The notes beneath the pieces were generated by a model. That model did no database searches. It had not been told where the DNA came from and saw only the letters and a list, made by a program, of their open reading frames with translations. From contig NZ_FQUE01000007.1 of assembly GCF_900128995.1 (NCBI RefSeq), positions 1 to 64,000 of the forward strand: a stretch of 64,000 bases of DNA, given 5' to 3'. The position numbers and the translations under genes were made by a program. Position 1 is the stretch's first letter; every line of letters begins with the position of its first letter. This document shows positions 1-8,511 of the stretch, piece after piece. This stretch comes from Loktanella atrilutea. Its GTDB lineage: Bacteria; Pseudomonadota; Alphaproteobacteria; Rhodobacterales; Rhodobacteraceae.

Positions 1-93
1 TCTATTCCAAGGAATGCGACTGTCATTTCCCTCTCCATTCTGCTGCGTCACACCCGCAACGTTGCTGATGGCGGGAGAGACATCCATCCCATT

Positions 94-530
94 AATTGGC
101 GCGCGAAGTATGGCGGCATGGATGCGTCCATGATCAGCCAAATGAAGAGCTTGGAATGAGGCGGATCAGCAAACAGTCCGGGGGACTGTTTCCCCGCCGA
201 ATGTGAACCGCCGGCTGAAGCGCATATTCGCGGATCTGAGCATGCAGGCTGATCTGTTGAAGGAAGCCTTGGGAAAAAAGTGACCGGGCCATCTCAGCGA
301 CGCGAGATGGCCGCCAAGGCCGTAAAACACCGAGGGGTCAGCATCGCACTTGCCTGTCGAACATTCGGTGATCGGAAGGGGACCGTGGCCCCCGGTGGGG
401 CCGCGTAAGCCCCTGTAGATGAGACGTGCTATCGCTACAGCCCGCTGCTCAGCGATGAGAACGAGGTGATTGCCGATCTGCTAGTCGGCCTGACAAACGC
501 GCGCAAGACGTGGGGGTTCCCGAGGGCATC
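94..530 (+). pseudogene. Decayed IS3-family transposase (orfA/orfB remnants)
   Basis: Conceptual translation gives pieces typical of IS3-family insertion sequences. An OrfA segment from about 94 reads KYGGMDASM and then stops. The OrfA tail resumes in another frame from about 206 (NRRLKRIFADLSMQ, then DLLKEALGKK). OrfB follows from about 280 with QRREMAAKAVKHRGVSIALA and later ETCYRYSPLLSDENE and ARKTWGF. The OrfB frame has an in-frame TAA near 406, and the match is lost after about 530, before the DDE catalytic region. OrfA is also broken by a palindrome at 160-199. The element is therefore dead; its terminal repeats were not found and its left edge may lie outside the window. Confidence is high for the family, lower for the boundaries. 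Confidence 0.8.
160..199. repeat. Palindrome inserted in the transposase remnant
   Basis: AAACAGTCC at 171-179 and GGACTGTTT at 183-191 are perfect inverted arms around a 3-nt GGG loop. They are flanked by imperfect outer arms (GGCGG near 160-164, CCGCC near 195-199). The element sits exactly where the OrfA reading frame breaks, so it looks like an insertion. It could be a dispersed palindromic repeat; copy number cannot be judged from one window. Confidence 0.6.
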
Positions 531-771
531 TGATCCGGACCGGCGACATCGCGCGAATGATGGCGTTCTCATCAATCTGACCGAAGCCGTCGCTTGGGCA
601 CTATTTCAGCAATAGCCGTCAAAGGATACCTTGGCGGCCGATGGCGCTTCTATGGATTGGACGACTCGAGAAACGCGCGCGGGTGTCGTGCATCGTCGGC
701 GATTTCGGTCGTAGCTTGTGTCAGCGTTCGCATTTCGGGGGTAGCTCATAGTACCACTTGCTCCGCGACCG
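531..771. other. Non-coding stretch after the transposase remnant
   Basis: No gene is supported between the last recognisable OrfB piece and the emrB-like stop codon. A short plus-strand frame (594-806) has no recognisable domain. It may be decayed transposase sequence, with a weak FYGLDD-like similarity to the IS3 integrase core, but this is not convincing. Confidence 0.4.
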
Positions 772-2316
772 CTATTCCATCACCGCGGGGTCATGGCTGC
801 CGTTGATCGGCGTCTTCGGGCGGCGCAGGAACAGCGCGATCGGCAAGACCGCGACGGTCAGGATCAGCAGCAGGAGGAAGTTGTCGAGATAGCTGATCAT
901 CGCCGCCTGCTGGGCAACCAGACCGTCGATCATCGTCACGGACAGGGGGTCGCCGGTCAGCAGTTGAGGAAATTGCATCCGCACCTGCGGCGCCGCGGCC
1001 GTCAGGCTCGCGGCCATGTCCTCGTGGTTGACGCTGTTCATGCGGGCGAGGACCGTCGTCACGAGCGAAATGCCGACGCCGGATCCCACGTTGCGCACGA
1101 GGCTGAACATCGAGGTGGCGTCGCCGCGCAGGTCCGTCGAGATCGTGGCGAAGGCCAGGGTCGACAGCGGGACAAATACAAACCCCAGACCGAAGCCCTG
1201 CATGACTCCGGTCATCATGATCGGATTGGCATTCATCTGAAGATCGAAGCCGGACATCATGTAAAGCGAGACGGAGGTCAGGCCGAGGCCGAAGAAGATC
1301 AGCACCCGCAGGTCGAAAAGCCCCACCAGCCGGCCCACGACGATCATCGACAGCATCGTCCCGACGCCGCGCGGCGCCATGACCAGACCGGTCTCGATCA
1401 CGGGATAGCCCATCAAGCGTTGCAGAAGAGGTGGCAAAAGGGCCAGGCCGGAAAACATCGTCATCCCGATCACGAAGATGAAGATCAGCCCCATGACGAA
1501 GTTGCGATCCTGGAACATCCGAAGGTCGATGAAAGGGGTGTCTGCGGTCATGCAGTGGATCACGAAGACCCAGAGCCCCGACAGGACCAGACCGGTGTAG
1601 AGCCAGATCTCGGCGGACTGGAACCAGTCCACAGCCTGACCCCGGTCGAAGGCCATCTGCAGGGAGCCGACGGCGATCGCCAGTGCGGCGAAGCCGAACA
1701 GGTCGAACCGGCGCCGGCGCGTCTCCTGTTGTGGCATGAATGCCAGCACGCCCCCCAGCGCCAAGAGTCCTACGGGAATGTTGATGAAGAAGACGTAGCG
1801 CCAATTGAAAACCTCTGTCAGGTAACCGCCCAGCGTGGGGCCGATGATCGGCCCGACCATGATCCCGGCACCGTAGATCGCCATCGCCTGGCCGATCCTT
1901 TCGCGGGGATTGATGTCCAGCAGGACCGCCTGTGCCAGCGGGATCAGGACCGCACCGAAGAAGCCCTGAAAGATGCGGAACAGCACCATCTCCTCCAGAC
2001 TGGTGGACAGGCCGCAAAGAATCGAGAAGGCGACGAAGCCGGCGATCGCGCCCGCAAAGACCATGCGCCGCCCGATGCGGTCCGCGACCCAGCCGGTCAG
2101 CGGCGTCGCAATGGCCGAGGCGACGATGTAGGACGTCAGGACCCAGGTGATCTCTTCCTGCGTGGCGCCGAGGCTGGCGGCCATGTGCGGCAGAGCGACG
2201 TTGGCGATCGTGGTGTCGAGCACCTGCATGATGGTCGCCAGCATGATCGACGCAGTCAGCCAGCCGCGGGCCTTGACCTCGATATTGGGTCGAGAAAGCG
2301 TGACGGGCGGTTTCAC
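772..2316 (-). CDS. emrB: DHA2-family MFS multidrug:H+ antiporter (EmrB-like)
   Basis: A 514-aa integral inner-membrane exporter of the EmrB/QacA (DHA2, 14-helix) group. The N-terminus has the family signature around residues 30-60 (VLDTTIANVALPHMA) and the loop motif GWVADRIGRR near residue 80. Hydrophobic helices run to the C-terminus, and the protein ends in a short polar tail after FLRR. Its start overlaps the end of the emrA-like gene by 4 bp (ATGA), implying translational coupling in a marR-emrA-emrB operon. By family knowledge it would use the proton gradient to expel hydrophobic drugs or uncouplers through the periplasmic adaptor. No outer-membrane TolC partner is seen here. The substrate is unknown. 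Confidence 0.9.
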   Translation of the reverse strand: MKPPVTLSRPNIEVKARGWLTASIMLATIMQVLDTTIANVALPHMAASLGATQEEITWVLTSYIVASAIATPLTGWVADRIGRRMVFAGAIAGFVAFSILCGLSTSLEEMVLFRIFQGFFGAVLIPLAQAVLLDINPRERIGQAMAIYGAGIMVGPIIGPTLGGYLTEVFNWRYVFFINIPVGLLALGGVLAFMPQQETRRRRFDLFGFAALAIAVGSLQMAFDRGQAVDWFQSAEIWLYTGLVLSGLWVFVIHCMTADTPFIDLRMFQDRNFVMGLIFIFVIGMTMFSGLALLPPLLQRLMGYPVIETGLVMAPRGVGTMLSMIVVGRLVGLFDLRVLIFFGLGLTSVSLYMMSGFDLQMNANPIMMTGVMQGFGLGFVFVPLSTLAFATISTDLRGDATSMFSLVRNVGSGVGISLVTTVLARMNSVNHEDMAASLTAAAPQVRMQFPQLLTGDPLSVTMIDGLVAQQAAMISYLDNFLLLLILTVAVLPIALFLRRPKTPINGSHDPAVME

Positions 2317-3434
2317 CGCAGGTCGTCCAGATGCGAATGACCGGTATCGACGGAGACCGTCGCGCTCATGCCGTTGCGCAGCGGAACATCGCCGGTGTCG
2401 TCCAGCGACACCCGGACCGAAAGCCGCTGCACGACCTTGACCCAGTTCCCGGTCGCGTTCTGCGTCGGGATCAGCGAAAACTGCGACCCGGTGGCCGATC
2501 CGATACTTTCGACCTTGCCGTGCAGTTCGGCATCGGGATAGGCATCGACCTCTACTGTCACGGGCTGACCGACGACGATGCCGCCCAGTTGCGTTTCCTT
2601 GAAGTTCGCGTCGATCCAGGTGTTGTCGGACTGCACGAGGGTGGCGATCTGACCACCGGCGGCGACGTGGTTTCCAACATTCAGGCTGCCGATCTGTGCG
2701 ACGATCCCCGGCACCTGCGCGGTGATCCGGGTATTGTCCAGATTGCGCGCCGCTGCGTCACGACTGGCCAGCGCCGCACGGACCGCGGGCGTTGCATCGG
2801 TATCGATGTCCGGATCGCCGCCCAGTCCGGCGGCGGCGGCATCGAGCTGGCTTTGCGCCACCTGAACGCTGTTTTCGGCAGATTGCGCCGCGACCGATGC
2901 CTCGTCCAGCGCGGCAGGCGTGCTGAGACCCCGATCCGCGAGCGATTGCTGGCGTTCCAATTCGCGTTGCTTGATCTCCATAATGCTGCGGGCCGCGTCC
3001 AGTTGCGCACGGGCCGTCTGGTAGGCAGCGCGCAACTGCCCCACGGATTGCCGCGCGCTGGCCAGCGCCGCATTCGCTTGGTCCAGCGCGATCTGATAGG
3101 GTTCGGGGTCGATTGCGAACAGGGATGCGCCGACCGGGATATGTTCGTTTTCGACCACGTCGACCGCAACGATGCGCCCCGGAACGTCCGACGAAATCGC
3201 AACCATCGGCTGGTGGACATAGGCATTGTCGGTTGTGATGTAGCGCCCGCCGATGAGCCAGTAACCACCCGCCGCCAGAACCAGCAGCAGCGGCAGGGCC
3301 AGCATCAGGAGGCGGCGGCCACCCTTGCGGCCGGGCTTTTCGGCCGGGGGGGACTGCTGACCGTCGACCGTCGTGATCGTGGCGTCCTGCGCAGGTGTCG
3401 GGACGGGCTTGATGCGATTTGTGGCAGCGCTCAT
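2313..3434 (-). CDS. emrA: HlyD-family membrane fusion protein (EmrA-like)
   Basis: A 373-aa periplasmic adaptor. It has a short cytoplasmic N-terminus, one membrane anchor near residues 40-65 (LLMLALPLLLVLAAGGYWLIGG), and then a biotinyl-lipoyl-like half (VAISSDVPGRIVAVDVVEN). A long alpha-helical hairpin rich in Ala/Gln/Arg lies at about 110-210, followed by the second lipoyl half and a beta-barrel region (TWIDANFKETQL, a motif typical of EmrA). It overlaps the transporter gene by 4 bp and follows marR after a 23-bp gap. It would link the MFS pump to an outer-membrane channel. Confidence 0.9.
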   Translation of the reverse strand: MSAATNRIKPVPTPAQDATITTVDGQQSPPAEKPGRKGGRRLLMLALPLLLVLAAGGYWLIGGRYITTDNAYVHQPMVAISSDVPGRIVAVDVVENEHIPVGASLFAIDPEPYQIALDQANAALASARQSVGQLRAAYQTARAQLDAARSIMEIKQRELERQQSLADRGLSTPAALDEASVAAQSAENSVQVAQSQLDAAAAGLGGDPDIDTDATPAVRAALASRDAAARNLDNTRITAQVPGIVAQIGSLNVGNHVAAGGQIATLVQSDNTWIDANFKETQLGGIVVGQPVTVEVDAYPDAELHGKVESIGSATGSQFSLIPTQNATGNWVKVVQRLSVRVSLDDTGDVPLRNGMSATVSVDTGHSHLDDLR

Positions 3435-3457
3435 GGATTTGATCCTTGGTCGGACGT

Positions 3458-3883
3458 TCAGCGGTTTTCGAGGTTTTCAGTCATGCGGGTCAGTGCGCGG
3501 GTCAGGGTATCGACATCGGAGGCCGGGATGCCGGCCAGCGCCTTGTCGAATACGCCGTCGGCTACGGCCTGCATCTTCAGGACGACGGAGGTTCCGGCCT
3601 GTGTCAGGACAAGCCGTTTCGCGCGGCTGTCGTCGGGGTCGATCTCTCGCCGCAGCAGTCCCGCCAGTTCCAGTCGCTCGGCGACATCGCTGATCGTCAT
3701 CGGAGAGACGTTGATGGCTTGACCAAGATCCGTCTGTCGCGCGTCGCCTTCGCGGTGCAGATGGCCCAGCACCCGCCATTGCGTCAGCGTCAGTTTATGA
3801 GGACGTGCCGCACGTTCGAATTCCCGCTTCATCGCCGCGGCCGTTTCGTGCAGCAGAAGACCAAGGCGTTTCACGATCTGCAT
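3458..3883 (-). CDS. MarR-family transcriptional regulator
   Basis: A 141-aa protein with the winged-helix MarR fold. A helical dimerisation N-terminus is followed by LTLTQWRVLGHLHREG and the recognition-helix region INVSPMTISDVAERLE. The wing has the signature REIDPDDSRAKRLVLT (about residues 78-93), and a C-terminal helix completes the dimer interface. It is the first gene of the efflux operon, and a palindrome lies 15 bp upstream of its start codon, so autorepression relieved by a small ligand is likely (inference from MarR/EmrR systems). Confidence 0.92.
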   Translation of the reverse strand: MQIVKRLGLLLHETAAAMKREFERAARPHKLTLTQWRVLGHLHREGDARQTDLGQAINVSPMTISDVAERLELAGLLRREIDPDDSRAKRLVLTQAGTSVVLKMQAVADGVFDKALAGIPASDVDTLTRALTRMTENLENR

Positions 3884-3897
3884 TCCAGTATTTCATT

Positions 3898-3928
3898 CAT
3901 ACGGACCGATATAGTAAAGGTTCGTATG
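3898..3928. promoter_or_regulatory. Candidate MarR operator
   Basis: CATACGGACC at 3898-3907 and GGTTCGTATG at 3919-3928 form a 10-bp inverted repeat with one mismatch and an 11-bp AT-rich spacer. It lies directly upstream of the marR-emrA-emrB operon, where the promoter is expected. Size and position fit a MarR dimer site, but binding is inferred. Confidence 0.6.
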
Positions 3929-3971
3929 ATGTAAAGGTGACGGGGCCGAAAAAGCCGCCGAAGCAATTCTG

Positions 3972-4400
3972 TCAGGACATACGGTCCTGCATCCAGATCG
4001 CCAGAAACGCCTCGTTTTGGGCTGCTGTCTCCCGTTGATCGCGGCGACGCTTGCGCTGCTCCGCCCGACGAGCGGCAATCATGTCGAGGCGTTTCGCATC
4101 GGAAAAGAGATCGTTCAGGCGTTGATGCACGCCGGCGCTGCTTTCCCGAAGGCGCGTCGCTTCGGCGTCTTTTCCGCGAATGGTTTCAGAGACGTTTCGA
4201 ATGAAGGCAGAGCGGAGGCGTGCGCCTTCGAGCCCGTCGCTCTCTCCGCTTTCGTTGATATGATCCAGCAGGTCTTTCCGCTCGGCCTCGATCCGTGCAA
4301 GTGCGCTGTTGACCGCGGCCATCTGCTGCGCCACCGCTTCAATCTCGTGTCGTTTCAGCCGTGAAAGCACGGCAAGGCCGTCGCGACGGCGGTTCGTCAT
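3972..4400 (-). CDS. FliJ-like flagellar coiled-coil protein
   Basis: A 142-aa, highly charged, almost entirely helical protein with heptad-like Leu/Ala spacing and an Arg-rich segment near residues 108-122 (ARRAEQRKRRRDQRE). Size, composition and placement in a flagellar operon match FliJ, the stalk protein that couples the FliI ATPase to the FlhA export gate. In many genomes fliJ follows fliI, but here fliI is 35 kb away and the gene ends the motA operon. Its start overlaps the preceding gene by 4 bp (4397-4400). FliJ sequences diverge strongly, so this is family-level inference; a stator accessory protein is the alternative. Confidence 0.55.
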   Translation of the reverse strand: MTNRRRDGLAVLSRLKRHEIEAVAQQMAAVNSALARIEAERKDLLDHINESGESDGLEGARLRSAFIRNVSETIRGKDAEATRLRESSAGVHQRLNDLFSDAKRLDMIAARRAEQRKRRRDQRETAAQNEAFLAIWMQDRMS

Positions 4401-4666
4401 TCCTCGGGCTCCCGTGCGTAAATGACCAGCCGGCTTCGCATGGCCGCCAGAATGGCAGGATCGAGTATCGCTATGCCTTCCGGTGGGGGCACGTGACCCG
4501 CGATGCCATGGCGCTGCATGGATGTCGGCAGGGGCGGTGCCGTCGGGTCGGCTGTGTCTGCCGCCGCTGCGGGAGCGTGGTCGACGGCAGGGTCCGACCC
4601 GGCGGCGAAGGCCGGAAGCGCCAGAACCCAGACGCCGGCGATCAAGCCGAGACGTGCAACCGTCAT
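4397..4666 (-). CDS. Small exported protein between motA and fliJ-like gene
   Basis: An 89-aa protein of unknown function. The start at 4666 is chosen because it overlaps the motA stop by 4 bp (ATGA) and gives a clean signal peptide (VARLGLIAGVWVLALPAFAA, cleavage near residue 23). The mature part begins with an Ala/Asp/Pro-rich linker, followed by a conserved-looking helix (IAILDPAILAAMRSRLVIYA). It is tightly coupled to motA and the fliJ-like gene, so a periplasmic role in stator or motor assembly is possible. No domain is recognised. Confidence 0.65.
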   Translation of the reverse strand: MTVARLGLIAGVWVLALPAFAAGSDPAVDHAPAAAADTADPTAPPLPTSMQRHGIAGHVPPPEGIAILDPAILAAMRSRLVIYAREPEE

Positions 4667-5529
4667 ACCGCCGGCAATTCCCGCTGCGATGCCTCGACGC
4701 TCGAGAAGTTGGGTTGCTTCATGGTCGGGATATTGCCGCGGCCCAGTTCGATGCAGACGCCCGGCGCGTAGCCGGAAACGATGGCCACGATGATGTCGCG
4801 GATGACGGTATAGATCGCGCCGTCCTCCTCCTCGATCTGCTCCAGCCGGCCGGCGATGGGCTGCACCATGCAATAGGCCAGGAACACGCCAAGAAACGTT
4901 CCGACCAGCGCGCCGCCGATCATGGCCCCCAGAATTTCCGGTGGCTTGTCGATCGACGACATCGTCTTGATCACCCCCAGAACGGCGGCGACGATTCCGA
5001 TCGCAGGCAGACCGTCGGCCATGCTCTGGATCGCGCGGGCCGAAATCAGGACTTCGTGGTGGTGGCGCTTGATCTTGCGGTTGATGACGTCTTCCATTTG
5101 ATGTCGGTCGTCGAATTGCATCGACATGATGCGAAAACTGTCGCTGATCAGGTCGGTGACGAAATGGTCCTTCATCAGCTTGGGGTAGCGCTGAAAGATC
5201 GGGCTGGTTTCCGGATTCTCGATGTGCTCGTCCATCGCGACGATGCCCTTGTTTTTGTACAGACGGGCCAGCTCGTACATCAGGTTCAGCAGGTCATTGT
5301 AATCGCTGGCCTTCCACCGCGGGCCCTTGATGACGCGGACGACCCCGCCGATGGACGACTTCAGGACAGAGAAGGAATTGGCGATGACGAATGCCCCGAG
5401 GGACGCGCCGCCGATCATCATGCCTTCGTAGGGGAGAGCGTGAAGCACGATTTCCATGTTGCCGCCGGACATCATGAAGCCGCCGAAGACCAATCCGAAG
5501 ACCATGACGAGACCGATAAGGAGTGTCAT
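4663..5529 (-). CDS. motA: Flagellar stator protein MotA
   Basis: A 288-aa inner-membrane stator subunit forming the ion channel with MotB. TM1 and TM2 lie at the N-terminus (LLIGLVMVFGLVFGGFMMSGG and SLGAFVIANSFSVL). A large cytoplasmic loop carries the charged region that contacts FliG. TM3 and TM4 follow (GLPAIGIVAAVLGVIKTM, including the conserved Pro; and IGGALVGTFLGVFLAYCMVQPI). Length is normal. It is the first gene of a three-gene leftward operon and diverges from the 371-aa protein gene. Its partner motB lies 2 kb away on the other strand. Confidence 0.95.
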   Translation of the reverse strand: MTLLIGLVMVFGLVFGGFMMSGGNMEIVLHALPYEGMMIGGASLGAFVIANSFSVLKSSIGGVVRVIKGPRWKASDYNDLLNLMYELARLYKNKGIVAMDEHIENPETSPIFQRYPKLMKDHFVTDLISDSFRIMSMQFDDRHQMEDVINRKIKRHHHEVLISARAIQSMADGLPAIGIVAAVLGVIKTMSSIDKPPEILGAMIGGALVGTFLGVFLAYCMVQPIAGRLEQIEEEDGAIYTVIRDIIVAIVSGYAPGVCIELGRGNIPTMKQPNFSSVEASQRELPAV

Positions 5530-5624
5530 TGTTTCTTCACCTCTCTGCAGAAACTATCCATAGTTTATCCTTGAGTATAACGCCTGAAGCAAGTATTATA
5601 TTCCAAACAGCATGGATTTATCTG

Positions 5625-6740
5625 ATGCATAGTCATTTGCCAGACGAGGGTGCGGAGTTGGATACGGCAGATACGGCGCCCGATCCGGATGCCTTCGTTT
5701 ACTTTGTCGATCCGGAAGAACTGGCGCTTCTGTCGCCCGGTTGGCCAGAAGAGATGCGCTTGCTGCTTTGCATGGATGCGACGGGCCTGTGCGAATTCGT
5801 CGTGTTCCACGACGAGGAAGAGCCACGGATCTTTGGGCGTGTCACAGAGATCCTTGATCGCCCTGTCGGGGCTTTCGCTGTCAGCCCGCAGGTTGAAGGA
5901 TACCCGACGCGCCGACTTCTGTTCTCGGAAGAAAACGCATTGCTGAAGTCCATCCAGGACAGCAGCAGTCTGCGCGAGACGGCAGAGGACTATCTGATCA
6001 ACTACAATTTCGCCCGCGAGGAAAGTCTGGACTTCGAAAAGCTGATGCGGACCCGACGCGTCGACGATGACAGCCTTGCCGCGCGGGTGCGGACGGACAA
6101 GATCTTTGCGTTCGGTTCCAGGAACGCGCCGAAGAAGCGCGCACCCCAGTCGAGCCCTCCTGCCGGGTATCTGTCGACCGAGGAGCTTTCCGGCGACGAG
6201 AGTCATTACGTCAGTCTGGAGATGTGGCTTGTCGGTGGTCGTGTCCGGATTGCAAGGAAGGTCGACTTTCCCCTGCCTGCGGTGCCGACGCTTGTGCGGG
6301 AAATTGCCCTGCGAGACGACTTTTCATCGATCTACATTCCGCGCAACATCCTGCCGGCGCGCTGGCATCCGAAGGATGACATGATCATCGATATCCCCAT
6401 CGAACTTTTTCCGGCAGGGTTTGCGGACAATTGCGGCCGCCGCAAGGTGCAGGTCGCGGTGATGCCGCGTGGCGTGTTCGTCGAATTCGGCGCGTTGATC
6501 CCGGCAGAGGTCGATGCGAAGCCGGATGAGCCGGAGGATGATTTCGCGATTCTGCCGCGCCAGACCGGCCTGCGGGCAAAGCTGAAGAAGAATTTCCACA
6601 TTCCCTTGATCGCCGTCGCCGGGCTGACGGTGGCCAGCTTTTTCAGCATGGTGTTCACCCAGGCGGTGGCGTCCGAAACCGCGGCCCGGGATGCCGCCCG
6701 GCCGGTGGAGCAGGGCGTCGTTGCACACGTCCGGCCTTGA
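5625..6740 (+). CDS. Unrecognised protein with C-terminal membrane anchor, divergent from motA
   Basis: A 371-aa protein counted from the ATG at 5625. A longer frame starts at 5523 but would run into the motA start codon and adds an implausible N-terminus. The soluble N-terminal ~315 residues are acidic, with aromatic-rich beta-like stretches (AFVYFVDPEELALL, SLEMWLVGGRVRIARKVDFP). A basic patch (LRAKLKKNFH) is followed by a single hydrophobic segment at about 324-345 and a short tail. No family is recognised. Position between motA and mucR/motB suggests a motor-associated or regulatory role. Topology is probably cytoplasmic N-terminus with the anchor in the inner membrane. Confidence 0.75.
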   Translation: MHSHLPDEGAELDTADTAPDPDAFVYFVDPEELALLSPGWPEEMRLLLCMDATGLCEFVVFHDEEEPRIFGRVTEILDRPVGAFAVSPQVEGYPTRRLLFSEENALLKSIQDSSSLRETAEDYLINYNFAREESLDFEKLMRTRRVDDDSLAARVRTDKIFAFGSRNAPKKRAPQSSPPAGYLSTEELSGDESHYVSLEMWLVGGRVRIARKVDFPLPAVPTLVREIALRDDFSSIYIPRNILPARWHPKDDMIIDIPIELFPAGFADNCGRRKVQVAVMPRGVFVEFGALIPAEVDAKPDEPEDDFAILPRQTGLRAKLKKNFHIPLIAVAGLTVASFFSMVFTQAVASETAARDAARPVEQGVVAHVRP

Positions 6741-6940
6741 TCTGCCAAACGCTCAATTCAGCACAGCTGGGCGGAAAGATGCTTGGCTATACTTGTATTG
6801 TTTCAAAGATAGACCGAATCGTGCTATCGAAGGCAAACGAAGGCGGATCATGTCTTTGTAATTTGTATGACTGAGCATTCGGTTTCGGTCGGTATGAGAG
6901 TTGCAGAAGGCACACTGAACTTTTCGAGGATGTTGACGCT

Positions 6941-7375
6941 ATGCCAACTCATTCCATGAAGAACGTCCTGAACGAGGACGCGATTGCCACGATCGTCGCC
7001 GGCTTCGCCAGCCGGTCCGATGTTTCGATCGATGATATCATCACGCTGGTCGCGCGGCTTCAGGCTGGCCCGGTGGAGGCGGCCAAGACGCAGGCCGGCA
7101 GACTGCTGGCGGTCCCCGCCATTCCGACAGAGCAGGCCATGACGCCGGACACGATCTATTGCCTGTGCTGTGGCAAGGGATTCAAGATGTTGAAGCGGCA
7201 TATCGGCGCCGAACATGGCCTGAGCGAAGAAGAATACCGCGTCATGTTCAATCTGAATGCAGATGTGCCGCTGGTCGCGCCAAGCTACAGCAAGCGCAAG
7301 GCCGACTATGCCCGGCAGTCCGGTCTTGGGACATACAGCCGCGAATCCGCTGACAGGAACGCCGAAATCAGCTGA
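6941..7375 (+). CDS. MucR/Ros-family zinc-finger transcriptional regulator
   Basis: A 144-aa DNA-binding protein with the prokaryotic C2H2-type finger C74-x2-C77-x9-H87-x4-H92 (CLCCGKGFKMLKRH), followed by the MucR signature LSEEEYRVMFNL and a basic C-terminus (SYSKRKADYA). MucR proteins are H-NS-like silencers and regulators of motility, exopolysaccharide and cell-cycle genes in Alphaproteobacteria. It lies 33 bp before motB, within the flagellar cluster, so local control of flagellar operons is plausible. An alternative start is the ATG at 6956. Confidence 0.92.
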   Translation: MPTHSMKNVLNEDAIATIVAGFASRSDVSIDDIITLVARLQAGPVEAAKTQAGRLLAVPAIPTEQAMTPDTIYCLCCGKGFKMLKRHIGAEHGLSEEEYRVMFNLNADVPLVAPSYSKRKADYARQSGLGTYSRESADRNAEIS

Positions 7376-7408
7376 AAGGCTGTCTGACGCCTATGTGAGG
7401 ACGTGGTT

Positions 7409-8329
7409 TTGAGCAATAAGAAGAACGCCATAATCATCATCAAGCGGTATGATGAGGACGGTGGGCATGCGCATCATGGCGGCGGCTGGAAGGTGGCCTA
7501 TGCCGATTTCATGACCGCGATGATGGCATTCTTTTTGCTGCTTTGGATCCTTGCCGCCTCTGACGAGGAAAAGCTGCGCGGTCTGGCCAATTACTTTACG
7601 CCGACCCTGTCCGACAATGGCGCGTCATCCGACGGGGCGAACGACCTGCGGCCGCTTGTTGCGCCCGGGATCCTGACCGGGGCCCAGGATGTCACGGGTT
7701 CGGTCGCGGTACCAAGCTTCGGGCGCGACAATCCGATGATGGTGTTCGACAGCCGGCTTCGCGACAACCCGCCAGAGGTCGTGGTCGAATATCTGGAAAG
7801 CGAGGAGCCGTCGGACCCTGCCGACGCTGCGGCTGGCAAGGCCGCTGAACAGCGCCAGCAAGAGATCGACCGGATGGCCGACGAGATCGCGGAACGGATC
7901 AACTCGGACGCTGCTCTCAGCGATCTGGCCCGCAATATCCGTCTGGAGAAGTCGGCCGGTGCGTTGACGGTTCAGGTTCTGGACCAAGATGAACGGTCGC
8001 TTTTCGACAGGGGCAGCGCCGTGGTCAGTGCGAAGACCCGCGAGCTTTTATTAGCGATCGGCGATGTCATCGCGGCACAGGATCAGCCGGTCGAAATCGT
8101 CGGCCACACGGATGCCGCCACCTATGGCAGTGACGCGGGCTATACGAACTGGGAGTTGTCGGCGGATCGCGCCAATGCGACGCGGCGAACCCTGATCGCT
8201 GCCGGGATCGCCCCGGCGCGGTTTGCGCGCATATCTGGAGTCGCTGACACGCAACCGATTGATACGGTCGATCTTCTGGCGCCGGAAAATCGACGGATCT
8301 CGATCAGGTTGGTCTTTGATGCGGACTGA
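7409..8329 (+). CDS. motB: Flagellar stator protein MotB
   Basis: A 306-aa protein counted from TTG at 7409, chosen because GAGG at 7397-7400 is then 8 nt upstream; GTG at 7403 would be too close. A short cytoplasmic N-terminus is followed by one TM helix (FMTAMMAFFLLLWILAAS) carrying the ion-coupling aspartate D33 in YADF. A periplasmic linker follows, then an OmpA-like peptidoglycan-binding domain in the C-terminal half (VEIVGHTDA, NWELSADRANATRRTL, ARISGVADTQP). It anchors the stator to the wall and conducts ions with MotA. Unlike the usual motAB arrangement it is not next to motA. Confidence 0.94.
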   Translation: MSNKKNAIIIIKRYDEDGGHAHHGGGWKVAYADFMTAMMAFFLLLWILAASDEEKLRGLANYFTPTLSDNGASSDGANDLRPLVAPGILTGAQDVTGSVAVPSFGRDNPMMVFDSRLRDNPPEVVVEYLESEEPSDPADAAAGKAAEQRQQEIDRMADEIAERINSDAALSDLARNIRLEKSAGALTVQVLDQDERSLFDRGSAVVSAKTRELLLAIGDVIAAQDQPVEIVGHTDAATYGSDAGYTNWELSADRANATRRTLIAAGIAPARFARISGVADTQPIDTVDLLAPENRRISIRLVFDAD

Positions 8330-8511
8330 ACGCCGCTGTCATTCAATTTTGCAATTTTGCAACAACCCTGACAAAGCTCGGCATTCCCGACAAGGCTGTT
8401 GACGCATTCGGACCTGCAAATTAACGATTGGTGCGTGAGCAAGTTCCAAGCAAAAATAAAAAATTATAGCTTGGGTTTAACAAGGACAGAATGTCCGGAA
8501 CGAGGCGGTAA

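Noticed and set aside
793-2340. Plus-strand 515-aa frame opposite emrB
   Set aside because: It is an antisense shadow of a clear MFS gene; the translation is His/Arg/Asp/Gln-rich with no domain, typical of high-GC opposite frames.
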